8,103 nucleotides of DNA, taken from Spirochaetaceae bacterium. GTDB taxonomy: Bacteria; Spirochaetota; Spirochaetia; Treponematales; Breznakiellaceae. A program made the translations under genes and the position numbers. Below, one piece after another: positions 1-6,101 of this stretch; the first letter of the stretch is position 1; each line of letters starts with the position of its first letter. The stretch is taken from positions 1 to 8,103 of the forward strand of contig JAITHF010000098.1 of NCBI GenBank assembly GCA_031280115.1, given 5' to 3'. The notes under the pieces are model-generated. The model saw only the letters and a list, made by a program, of their open reading frames with translations. It made no database searches and was not told where the DNA came from.

Positions 1-45
1 CCCCCAAATTTTCTTTAAGAGGCGCGAAAGCGCCGATAATTTTTA
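1..45 (-). repeat. Partial arm of composite repeat element (left of array A)
   Basis: This is the inner part of an element arm in minus orientation, cut by the window edge. It holds the second half of the G/C-run hairpin (CCCCCAAATT) and then a small stem GGCGC-GAAA-GCGCC at 21-34. The same order of parts occurs at 3627-3670. Together with the plus-orientation arm at 311-527 it encloses array A, so the array sits between inverted arms. Confidence 0.65.
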
Positions 46-78
46 TTATACCAACAGAGCGCGGCGGGAAAACCGGTT

Positions 79-309
79 TTTCCGGTTCCCGCGGAGACCT
101 TCCGCGTTACCGCGCAAACCTTCCGCGTTACCGCGGAGACCTTCCGCGTTACCGCGCAAACCCTGCGCGTTACCGCGCAAACCCTGCGCGTTACCGCGCA
201 AACCCTGCGCGTTACCGCGCAAACCTTCCGCGTTACCGCGCAAACCCTGCGCGTTACCGCGTAAACCCTGCGCGTTACCGCGTAAACCTTTCCGGTTCAC
301 GCGGAAAAG
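79..309. repeat. Tandem array A, 11 units of 21 bp
   Basis: Nine close units of 21 bp run from 100 to 288, with diverged end units at 79-99 and 289-309. The common unit is CTGCGCGTTACCGCGCAAACC in 7+7+7 phasing. Each unit can form a stem around a TTAC loop. Units with TGCGCG usually pair with CGCGCA, and the unit at 121-141 has TCCGCG paired with CGCGGA, a two-sided change that keeps the pairing. Because 21 is divisible by three, the array is open in several frames; on the minus strand it would read as GLRGNAQ heptads from a GTG, with no Shine-Dalgarno that I can see. I regard it as non-coding structured DNA. Confidence 0.9.
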
Positions 310-310
310 T

Positions 311-527
311 TTCCTGTACCTGCATAAATCATTATGTTATAACGAATTGTCGGCGCTTCGCGCCTCTTTGGGAAGAATTTGGGGGAACCAGTTCCCCCAA
401 ACCCCCGCTAAAGACTGCCTGCGCTGCGCCCGTGCGTTTGCGAATTCCGCTGAGGCGCCGTGTCAGGCGAGACCTGCACCCCCGCACCCATCCCGCCGCA
501 GGAAGCACGTGAAACAGCCTTCGGCTG
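311..527 (+). repeat. Element arm, plus orientation, first end module
   Basis: Parts in order: an AT-rich stretch after array A; a small stem GGCGC-TTC-GCGCC at 352-364; a perfect 10-bp-arm hairpin at 379-400 (TTGGGGGAAC, CA, GTTCCCCCAA); a segment with the EcoRI-containing sequence GAATTCCGCTGAGGCGCCG near 441; and an end hairpin CAGCC-TTC-GGCTG at 515-527. It is the inverted counterpart of 3484-3700 and aligns directly with 4652-4878. Unlike those copies it has a divergent stretch (about 460-498) in place of the conserved 25-bp core. Confidence 0.8.
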
Positions 528-664
528 CCCCCAAACCCCCCATAAAGGCTTCCTGCGCTGCGCCCGTGCGCTCTCGAATTCCGCTGAGGCGCCGCTTCAG
601 GGTTGTGACTAAACGTGCAAACCCTATCACCGCAGGAAGCACCTGACTCCCCCGCAGGGGGCGA
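528..664 (+). repeat. Second tandem copy of the arm-end module
   Basis: It starts with the second half of the large hairpin (CCCCCAAACCCCC) and repeats the end module: GAATTCCGCTGAGGCGCCG, then the 25-bp core at 600-624 (begins GGGTTGTGACTAAACGTGCA and ends AACCC), then CAGGAAGCAC and an end hairpin CCCCC-GCA-GGGGG. The end hairpin differs from the CAGCC/GGCTG type of the first copy, so arms come in two end types. Confidence 0.8.
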
Positions 665-749
665 AGTCCGATGAGGCGCCGCTTCGGGGTTGTGACTAAA
701 CGTGCAAACCCTCGTATCGCAGGAAGCACTTAAAACCCCCGCAGGGGGG
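662..749 (+). repeat. Third, shortened arm-end module overlapping the ATPase 3' end
   Basis: This copy begins near GATGAGGCGCCG, keeps the full 25-bp core at 687-711 identical to the one at 600-624, and ends in GCAGGAAGCAC and the hairpin CCCCC-GCA-GGGGG at 736-748. The hairpin lies inside the last codons of the ATPase, so the gene's C-terminus is written in repeat sequence. Confidence 0.8.
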
Positions 750-3402
750 CGCGGAAGAAAAGTTTTCTTATAAGGTCAAGGGGGATAATCGAAACCGCGC
801 AGGCCAGCACCAGGGCCCATTGCATGACAGTTAAGCCGTGGCAGTTAAATACCGCGCCCCCCATGTACACCAACACGATTTGTACTGCCGTAATAACCCC
901 CAAAATACGCAGGAAGTTCCGGTTCCCCCGGATGTTGTCAAACAAATTGAGCTTGTCGGTTCTTGCGTTAAAGGCGTTGAACACCGCGGTAAACACAAAA
1001 AAGGCAAAATAGCCGGTGTAGAGCCGGTCTTCCGGGAAATAAATCATAAAGAGCCGGGCGAACAGCAGCAGCGCGCTTAAACCGAAGGTCCACAAAGCGC
1101 CTGTGAGAATGGCGCTCCACATGGCGGGGCTGACGATCGGCTCGTCCCGGCGCTTGGGCTTCTCCCGCATAAACCGGCTGAGCGCAGGCTCCCCGCCGAA
1201 CGCAAGTGCCGCAAGGGTGTCCATAACCAGGTTTATCCAGAGGATCTGGGTAATAGTAAGGGGGTTTTCGTGGCCGAAAAGGGGTGCCACAAAGTTTATG
1301 AGCACTGCGGACACGTTAATCGTAAGCTGGAACACGATGAACTTGCGGATGCTGTTGAAAATCGTCCTGCCGTAGAGGATGGCCTTATCAATAGAATTAA
1401 AGTTGTCATCCAGAATCACAATGTCGCTGGCTTCTTTGGCGACCTCCGTGCCGCCGCCCATAGCAAACCCTACGTCCGCCTTTTTCAGCGCCGGCGAGTC
1501 GTTCACCCCGTCGCCGGTCATGCCCACCACATAATTAAGCTCCTGGGTAAGCCGCACGAGCCGGCTCTTGTCCGAGGGGAGCGCCCGGGCCACCACCTTG
1601 ATAAAGGGGATTTTCTTTTTCACCGCGTCGTCGGAAAGCGCCCCAAGCTCGTCAGAGGTAAGCACAATATCGCTCTCGTGCTGGAGCAGCAGCGCGTCTT
1701 TGGCAATGGCAACCGCCGTTTCCCGCCGGTCACCGGTAATCATCACCACATGCACGCCGGCCTCGTGCACCTCTTTTATGGCGGTTACTGATTCAGGGCG
1801 CACCTCGTCCCGAATCCCCGCAACCCCCACCAGAATCCAGTCGTTCTCAGGGAGGCGCTCGTTGTTTATGATAGAGTCTTCGGACACGGCGAACGCAAGC
1901 ACCCGGATTGCCCGCTCCGCAAGGGCGTCTATCTTGGCGTTCAGGTCTTTGTGGCCGGCATAGGGGGTTTTGTTCCCCTGGGCGTCGTAGTAATACCGGC
2001 ACTTCTCCAGTATCTTTTCAGGCGCCCCTTTGATGAGGGTAAGCGCGTAATCCCCGCCGATGGTGGAGGCCGAATACTTGTTGGTGCTGTTAAAGGGTAT
2101 CTTGCCGGCTGTTTTCGCTGAAACCGGAATGCCTTCTCCCATAGAAAAGCCGAGAACCGCCCGGTCGGTGGCGTTCCCGCCGATAATCTTCCGCTGCGCC
2201 CCGGCGCCGGAGATAACCGAGTCCGTGTTTTGGTGGATTGAAAGGGAGAGGCAGGCTTTAAGCCCCCCGCTGACCTCTTCATAGGTCTTGTACTCCTTGC
2301 CGCTGCCGTCAATAAACGCCACCACCTCCAGTTTGCCTTTGGTAATGGTGCCGGTTTTGTCGCTGAAAAGATAGTTAAGGCTTCCTGCGGTTTCTATTCC
2401 GGCGATCTTTCGTACCAGCACGTTGTCTTTGAGCATCTTTCCCATGTTAAGGGCGGAGACGATGGCAATCATAAGGGGCAGGCCCTCAGGGACCGCCATA
2501 ACGATAATAATCACCGCCAGCATGACCGCGTGGATAACGTCGTTGAGGAGGTGGGACCAGTTTGACGCATAGGCGCTTATGAGCGCAGGGTCGAACTGGT
2601 TTGCAAGGACGATGCGCTGGAAGAGCAGGGCAGCGGCGATGGCGGCGCCGCCTAGGTAGCCGAACCTGCTTATCGTGTCCGCAAGCCCCCCTAGTTTCAC
2701 CTTGAGGGGGGTTTCGCGGTCGTCCTCGCTTTGCAGTTCCTTGGCGATCTGGCCGTACACCGAACCGTCCCCCACCACGCGGGTTTCCATGACCGCGTTG
2801 CCGGAGCAGACCACTGACCCCCGGAAGACCTTGTAGGGGTTCAGGAAGTCCATGCCGGCGTTTTCGTCTTCTTTATAATCCGCGGGAACGGGGCTTTTGG
2901 ACGCTTCTTTTGATTCGCCGTTCAGCACCGACTGGTCAACTTTGACGGCGCCGTCAATGATAACCCCGTCGGCGGGTATTTTATCCCCGGTCTGGAGGAG
3001 CGCCGCGTCGCCCACCACCATGTCGTCAATGGGCATCTCTATGATTTCGCCGTTCCGGTAGACTTTGCAGAGTATCTTCGAGGCTTCTTCCTGGAGTTTC
3101 TGGAAGGCGTTTTCATTGCGGTATTCAGAGAACGTGGAGACCAGGGTGGCAAGGAGGATGGCCGCGGCGATCCCGACCGGTTCGTACCAGGCCATGTCGT
3201 CTTCTATCCAGCCTGCGTAGGAACCGATGACAAGGATGATGTTGACTGCCAGGGCCACGCAGAGGATTTTTATCATCGGGTCCCCAAAGTTATCCCGCAG
3301 TTTTTCCCAAAACCCCTGGGTTTTCTGTTCGGTCAGCCTGTTGGCGCCGTATTTTTCTTTTGACTCCGCCGCTTCCGCGCTGGTCAAACCAAATGTGTTC
3401 AT
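730..3402 (-). CDS. P-type calcium-transporting ATPase (P-IIB, PMCA-like)
   Basis: An 890-residue inner-membrane pump that would use ATP to move Ca2+ out of the cytoplasm. Visible in order: N-terminal cation-ATPase domain; actuator loop NGES at 161-164 (usually TGES); M4 motif PEGLP at 305-309; phosphorylation motif DKTGTIT with Asp348; KGAPE at 458-462 in the nucleotide domain; MITGD near 554-558; hinge TGDGVNDSPAL from 629; M6 motif LWINLVMDT with Asn724 and Asp728. PEGL plus the M6 Asn/Asp pair is the P-IIB Ca2+ signature, which predicts one Ca2+ per cycle. The length matches bacterial members; no calmodulin-binding tail is seen. The ATG has AAGGAG at 3413-3418, 10 bases upstream. The C-terminus ends about 10 residues after the last membrane helix, in repeat-derived RAPLRGF. 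Specificity for Ca2+ is inferred from motifs. Confidence 0.93.
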   Translation of the reverse strand: MNTFGLTSAEAAESKEKYGANRLTEQKTQGFWEKLRDNFGDPMIKILCVALAVNIILVIGSYAGWIEDDMAWYEPVGIAAAILLATLVSTFSEYRNENAFQKLQEEASKILCKVYRNGEIIEMPIDDMVVGDAALLQTGDKIPADGVIIDGAVKVDQSVLNGESKEASKSPVPADYKEDENAGMDFLNPYKVFRGSVVCSGNAVMETRVVGDGSVYGQIAKELQSEDDRETPLKVKLGGLADTISRFGYLGGAAIAAALLFQRIVLANQFDPALISAYASNWSHLLNDVIHAVMLAVIIIVMAVPEGLPLMIAIVSALNMGKMLKDNVLVRKIAGIETAGSLNYLFSDKTGTITKGKLEVVAFIDGSGKEYKTYEEVSGGLKACLSLSIHQNTDSVISGAGAQRKIIGGNATDRAVLGFSMGEGIPVSAKTAGKIPFNSTNKYSASTIGGDYALTLIKGAPEKILEKCRYYYDAQGNKTPYAGHKDLNAKIDALAERAIRVLAFAVSEDSIINNERLPENDWILVGVAGIRDEVRPESVTAIKEVHEAGVHVVMITGDRRETAVAIAKDALLLQHESDIVLTSDELGALSDDAVKKKIPFIKVVARALPSDKSRLVRLTQELNYVVGMTGDGVNDSPALKKADVGFAMGGGTEVAKEASDIVILDDNFNSIDKAILYGRTIFNSIRKFIVFQLTINVSAVLINFVAPLFGHENPLTITQILWINLVMDTLAALAFGGEPALSRFMREKPKRRDEPIVSPAMWSAILTGALWTFGLSALLLFARLFMIYFPEDRLYTGYFAFFVFTAVFNAFNARTDKLNLFDNIRGNRNFLRILGVITAVQIVLVYMGGAVFNCHGLTVMQWALVLACAVSIIPLDLIRKLFFRAPLRGF
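732..748 (-). terminator. Terminator-like hairpin overlapping the ATPase stop codon
   Basis: Read on the minus strand, CCCCC-TGC-GGGGG is followed by TTTTAA. The five-bp all-GC stem plus short T-run resembles an intrinsic terminator, although the T-run is only four bases before the AA. The stem encodes residues in the final RAPLRGF of the ATPase, and the stop codon (730-732) lies in the T-run. The same hairpin recurs as an element end at about 650-662 and 7724-7736, so the terminator was probably supplied by the repeat. Confidence 0.5.
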
Positions 3403-3443
3403 GTCGGTTACACTCCTTATGAGACTAAAATAACGAATAGGGT

Positions 3444-3472
3444 ATCATACTTTCTCTAAACCGCCTTGCCAA
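3444..3472 (-). promoter_or_regulatory. Sigma70-like promoter of the ATPase gene
   Basis: On the minus strand TTGGCA (3467-3472) and TATGAT (3444-3449) are separated by exactly 17 bp. Transcription would start near 3437, leaving a leader of about 35 nt before the ATG at 3402. The -35 box is preceded by GGGGG, and GGGGGTTGGC is shared exactly with the pyr promoter, next to the repeat element in both cases. Confidence 0.7.
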
Positions 3473-3483
3473 CCCCCATAGGG

Positions 3484-3700
3484 CAGCCGAAGGCTGTTTC
3501 ACGTGCTTCCTGCGGTGAGAGGGTTTGCACGTTTAGTCACAACCCCGAAGCAGCGCCTCAGCGGAATTCGCAAACGCACGGGCGCAGCGCAGGAAGCCGT
3601 TGATTGGGGGTTTGGGGGAACTGGTTCCCCCAAATTCTTTTAAAAGAGGCGCGCAGCGCCGATAATTCGTTATACAACAATGATTTATGCAGGGGACAGG
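3484..3700 (-). repeat. Left inverted arm of the composite element
   Basis: Parts from the outside in: hairpin CAGCC-GAA-GGCTG (3484-3496) followed by TTTC; CACGTGCTTCCTGCGG; the 25-bp core at 3521-3545 (exact reverse complement of 600-624); GCGCCTCAGCGGAATTCG; the perfect hairpin TTGGGGGAAC-TG-GTTCCCCCAA at 3612-3633; small stem GGCGC-GCA-GCGCC at 3648-3660; and an AT-rich strip leading into array B. It is the inverted match of both 311-527 and 4652-4878. Confidence 0.85.
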
Positions 3701-3709
3701 GCATCCTGT

Positions 3710-3898
3710 TCTATGTACAAGGCGCCTTAGGTTGTGTACAAGGCGCCTCAGGTTGTGTACAAGGCGCCGTAGATTGTACACAATCCGCCTTAGGTTGTAC
3801 ACAATATGCTTTAGGTTGTACACAATATGCTTTAGGTTGTACACAATATGCTTTAGGTTGTACACGATCTGCCTTAGGTTGTGTACAATCTGAAGGCC
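3710..3898. repeat. Tandem array B, 9 units of 21 bp
   Basis: Nine contiguous 21-bp units. The central three (3794-3856) are identical, GTTGTACACAATATGCTTTA plus G. The first units instead carry GTTGTGTACAAGGCGCC. Every full unit keeps a short dyad TTGT-NN-ACAA whose middle flips between GT and AC. Units share the frame CTTAGGTT...TCTG with array C. Long frames through it on both strands follow from the 21-bp period and show no start signals, so it is called non-coding. Confidence 0.9.
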
Positions 3899-3985
3899 GG
3901 GGAAGGCCGGCAAAGACGGGGCGGGAACACCGGCGGCGTTTTGTTGGTACCAACGGAGGCTTTGTTTACCCCAGCCAAGACGGGC

Positions 3986-4037
3986 CTGTCCCTGTATAAT
4001 CATTGTTTTATACTGAATTACCGGCGCTCCGCGCCGG
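3986..4037 (+). repeat. Short inner arm right of array B
   Basis: The sequence CCTGT...ATAATCATTGTTTTATACTGAATTA followed by CCGGCGC-TCC-GCGCCGG (4021-4037) matches 313-364 beside array A and the reverse complement of 3648-3700. Array B is therefore enclosed by inverted inner arms, as array A is. This arm stops after the small stem and passes into the 62-bp repeats instead of the large hairpin. Confidence 0.7.
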
Positions 4038-4216
4038 CAGCCTCCGGCTGTTTCAATAGCCGTTGTTTGCGCTATGAGCCGCAAATCATGAAGCGCCGGC
4101 AGCCTCCGGCTGTTTCAGCAGCCGTTGTTTGCGCTATGAGCCGCAAATCATGAAGCGCCGGCAGCCTCCGGCTGTTTCAATAGCCGTCGTTTGCACTATG
4201 AGCCGCAAACCATGAA
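4031..4216 (+). repeat. Three tandem 62-bp repeats with CAGCC/GGCTG hairpins
   Basis: Units start at 4031, 4093 and 4155, with the next partial start at 4217. Each holds GCGCCGGCAGCCTCCGGCTG and then TTTCA, a stem-loop with short T-run, followed by AGCCGTTGTTTGCGCTATGA and GCCGCAAATCATGAA. The units differ at only a few bases. The hairpin is the same module found at the outer ends of the arms (515-527, 3484-3496, 4866-4878). Confidence 0.9.
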
Positions 4217-4224
4217 GCGCCGGT

Positions 4225-4261
4225 AAAAAAAGCCCGGGGCGGTCTGTTTCCCTGAGCAGGC
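4225..4261 (-). terminator. Terminator-like hairpin at the left edge of the array C unit
   Basis: On the minus strand GCCTG (4257-4261) can pair with CGGGC (4232-4236, one G-U pair), immediately followed by seven T. The 20-nt loop makes it a weak candidate. A stronger structure occupies the same place beside array D (7924-7957), which supports a common role of stopping leftward transcription. Confidence 0.4.
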
Positions 4262-4344
4262 CGGAGCATACAACATCATCTCGCAACAAACCGTATGCGA
4301 TGCTTGAATATCACACCAAACGGCAGACAAAAGAGTCTGTTTTT
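4259..4344 (+). ncRNA. Conserved 86-bp array-leader segment, possible small structured RNA
   Basis: This segment lies directly before array C, and a gap-free copy at 7967-8052 lies directly before array D; by my count 75 of 86 positions agree. It contains the inverted pair GCATAC (4266-4271) and GTATGC (4293-4298), and then CAGAC-AAAAGA-GTCTG at 4324-4339 followed by five T, an intrinsic-terminator shape on the plus strand. This may be a short terminated RNA or a fixed leader from which the array extends. No promoter is evident, and transcription is inferred only. Confidence 0.4.
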
Positions 4345-4617
4345 GCCTCAGGTTTATACATTTCTGACTCAGGTTTATACATTTCTGCCTCAGGTTTATA
4401 CATTTCTGACTCAGGTTTATACATTTCTGACTCAGGTTTATACATTTCTGCCTCAGGTTTATACATTTCTGACCTAGGTTTTTACATTTCTGACCTAGGT
4501 TTATACATTTCTGACTCAGGTTTATACATTTCTGACTCAGGTTTATACATTTCTGACCTAGGTTTAGATAATTCTGACTCAGGTTTAGATAATTCTGACT
4601 CAGGTTTATACATTTCT
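4345..4617. repeat. Tandem array C, 13 units of 21 bp
   Basis: Thirteen contiguous 21-bp units of type GACTCAGGTTTATACATTTC plus T. Three first-segment variants occur, GCCTC, GACTC and GACCTA, in the order 1-2-1-2-2-1-3-3-2-2-3-2-2. Two units (4555-4596) have TAGATAATT in place of TATACATTT. A partial GACTCAT ends the array at 4624. The unit shares ACTCA...ACATTTCTG with array D and CTYAGGTT...TCTG with array B. Both strands are open through the array (SQKCINL heptads on the minus strand), but nothing supports translation. Confidence 0.92.
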
Positions 4618-4624
4618 GACTCAT

Positions 4625-4650
4625 CCCTCATGAACTTGGAGGGCTTTTTT
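4625..4650 (+). terminator. Terminator-like hairpin right of array C
   Basis: CCCTC (4625-4629) pairs with GAGGG (4639-4643) across a 9-nt loop and is followed by CTTTTTT, a plausible intrinsic terminator for plus-strand transcription leaving the array. With the minus-strand candidate at 4225-4261, array C would be bounded by outward-facing terminators. Confidence 0.5.
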
Positions 4651-4651
4651 A

Positions 4652-4878
4652 TCGGCGCTGCGCGCCTCTTAAAGAGAATTTGGGGGCTTTTTTACCGGCG
4701 CTGCGCTGGGCTTGCGCTTTTAAAAGAATTTGGGGGAACCAGTTCCCCCAAACCCCCGCTCAAGGCTTCATGCTTCGCGCCCTTCCGCCTGCGACGTCCG
4801 CTGAGGCGCCGCTTCTGGGTTGTGACTAAACCCACAAACCCGCTCGCCGCAAGAAGCACGTGAAACAGCCTCCGGCTG
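4652..4878 (+). repeat. Right inverted arm of the composite element
   Basis: It holds the small stem GGCGC-TGC-GCGCC (4654-4666), then a partly duplicated start (GAATTTGGGGG appears at about 4676 and again at 4727), the large hairpin TTGGGGGAAC-CA-GTTCCCCCAA at 4730-4751, CGCTGAGGCGCCGCTTC, a diverged 25-bp core at 4817-4841 (CCCA in place of CGTG), and CAAGAAGCACGTGAAACAGC leading to the end hairpin. The arm stops exactly at the base before the pyrC stop codon. Confidence 0.82.
4866..4878 (-). terminator. Hairpin immediately after the pyrC stop
   Basis: On the minus strand the stop TAA is followed at once by CAGCC-GGA-GGCTG and TTTC. The five-bp GC-rich stem is a weak intrinsic-terminator candidate because the T-run is only three bases. 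It is also the outer end of the repeat element. Confidence 0.35.
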
Positions 4879-6096
4879 TTAGAAAAGCACTTTGCCGGTG
4901 AGGGCCCGTCCCTGAAACGGGCTGTTCCTGCCTCGGGACTTAAAGGGCCCTGAGGTCGAAGGCGCCTGTATGTCCACCATGATAAGGTCTGCCCGCAGCC
5001 CCGGCGCGATGATGCCCCGGTCATCCATTCCCAGTATACGGGCCGGCGCCGCGCTCATAAGGCCGGAGAGGCGCGAGAGCGGCAAGCGGGCTTTGATAAC
5101 AAGCTCGGTAAAACACACGCTGAAACTCGTTTCAAGCCCGATGAACCCCGGCGCGCCGGCCTCTTTGTCCGCGCCGGCGTGGGGCGCGTGGTCAGTGGCG
5201 ATGGCGTCGATCGTGCCGTCCAGCACGGCGCGGATGAGGGCGCGCCGGTCGTCTTCCCGACGCAGCGGCGGATTAACCTGCCCCCAGGTGCCCCGCCCCA
5301 GATGGTCCGCATCTTCACCGGTAAGCGCAAGATGGTGCGGCGCGGCTTCGCAGGTAAGACTGACCCCCTCTGCTTTGGCTTTTCTTATCATGGACAGGGC
5401 TTCTCTGGTTGAAACATGGGCGATATGGCACCGAAGCCCCTTGACGCGCCGGGCAAGGTCAATAACCCGCCGGGTCCCGCGGTTCTCAGCGCTCCTAGCG
5501 CCTTCGGCGCCCAGGGCCTCGCAATGGCAGGACACGGGAACACCCAGGCGGCTTGCCTCATTGAACGCGGCAAGCAGCAGGGCGTCGTCAGCCACATCCT
5601 TGCCGTCTTCGGAAAGGAGCCGCGCCGCATGGCCCCGGGGCGCGGCGGTTATGCCCGACAGGGACGCGCCCTCCATGCCGCGGGTCAGGGACAGCGCCGG
5701 ATAGAGGTCGATAAGCCCCAAGTCGTCGGCGCGTTTTTTGAGGCGCGCCGCGGCCTCGAAGGTATCAATGACCGGCCTGGTGTTGGCCATGCAGACCACC
5801 GTGCCGTACCCGCCGTTTGCTGCGGCAAGGCACGCGGACTCAAGGGTCTCTTTCTCCGGAAACCCCGGGTCCCGGAAGTGGGCGTGGAGGTCCACAAACG
5901 CGGGCATGAGAACCGGCGTCCCCCCGAAGGCGCTGCCGTCAATAACCACCGCCGCGCCTTTGGGGAGCCGGGCGCCCTGAGGGATTATGCCGGCGATAAG
6001 GCCGTTTTCCACAGAGACCGCGCCGGCCATGCTGGTATTCTCATCAACAACCAGCACGTTCTTAAAAAGCGCGCTTTTTCTAAGGAGGCTGTTCAT
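4879..6096 (-). CDS. pyrC: Dihydroorotase
   Basis: A 405-residue amidohydrolase that cyclises N-carbamoyl-L-aspartate to dihydroorotate, step three of de novo UMP synthesis, in the cytoplasm. Visible: metal-binding HAHFRDPG at 71-78, MANTRP at 103-108, SEDGKDVAD at 162-170, HCE at 191-193, HIAHVST at 224-230, CEAAPHH at 249-255, NPPLR at 275-279 and the catalytic-Asp motif TDHAPH at 301-306, the type I (bacterial multi-metal) pattern. The stretch between HCE and HIAH is shorter than I expect for the family. The C-terminus stops at GRALTGKVLF, whereas relatives usually continue about a dozen residues; the repeat element starts right there. The ATG at 6096 lies 5 bp after the pyrI stop; a GTG at 6105 overlapping that stop (GTGA) is the alternative. 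No clear Shine-Dalgarno, so translation is probably coupled to pyrI. Confidence 0.95.
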   Translation of the reverse strand: MNSLLRKSALFKNVLVVDENTSMAGAVSVENGLIAGIIPQGARLPKGAAVVIDGSAFGGTPVLMPAFVDLHAHFRDPGFPEKETLESACLAAANGGYGTVVCMANTRPVIDTFEAAARLKKRADDLGLIDLYPALSLTRGMEGASLSGITAAPRGHAARLLSEDGKDVADDALLLAAFNEASRLGVPVSCHCEALGAEGARSAENRGTRRVIDLARRVKGLRCHIAHVSTREALSMIRKAKAEGVSLTCEAAPHHLALTGEDADHLGRGTWGQVNPPLRREDDRRALIRAVLDGTIDAIATDHAPHAGADKEAGAPGFIGLETSFSVCFTELVIKARLPLSRLSGLMSAAPARILGMDDRGIIAPGLRADLIMVDIQAPSTSGPFKSRGRNSPFQGRALTGKVLF

Positions 6097-6101
6097 GGCG
6101 T

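Larger units (their letters stand above)
3484..4878. repeat. Composite intergenic element with long inverted arms (unrecognised family)
   Basis: The 1.4-kb gap between pyrC and the ATPase begins and ends with inverted copies of one sequence. Left end: CAGCCGAAGGCTGTTTCACG. Right end on the opposite strand: CAGCCGGAGGCTGTTTCACG. The match continues with scattered changes through the 25-bp core, the GCGCCTCAGCGGA segment, the large GTTCCCCC hairpin and the small GGCGC stem, about 170-200 bp in all. Inside lie array B, a 62-bp triplicate, an 86-bp conserved segment and array C. No protein for transposition is encoded. It behaves like a non-autonomous, MITE-like composite, or a repeat assembly kept for its structure. 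I saw no obvious target-site duplication. Confidence 0.65.

Noticed and set aside
46..300. GLRGNAQ heptad-repeat protein on the minus strand through array A
   Set aside because: It starts at GTG with no Shine-Dalgarno. The open frame follows from the 21-bp period and the array sits between inverted non-coding arms.
1270..1791. Plus-strand frame opposite the ATPase
   Set aside because: It lies wholly over conserved P-type ATPase motifs on the other strand and is a shadow.
3943..3954. Perfect 12-bp palindrome GTTGGTACCAAC as an operator
   Set aside because: A single occurrence inside repeat DNA with no promoter beside it.
3533..4084. Plus- and minus-strand frames across array B
   Set aside because: They join array, arm and unique sequence in one frame with no plausible start, so they are artefacts of periodicity.
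4345..4617. CRISPR array
   Set aside because: The units are contiguous 21-mers with no unique spacers and no cas genes nearby.
4196..4624. SQKCINL heptad-repeat protein on the minus strand through array C, and the plus-strand frames opposite
   Set aside because: Both strands are open because the unit length is a multiple of three. The frames run out into unrelated repeat sequence and have no translation signals.
3484..4878. Insertion sequence with its own transposase
   Set aside because: No frame in the interval resembles a transposase, integrase or reverse transcriptase; all frames follow the repeats.
4692..5024. Minus-strand frame covering the right arm and the end of pyrC
   Set aside because: It is a frame-shifted reading of pyrC plus repeat sequence.
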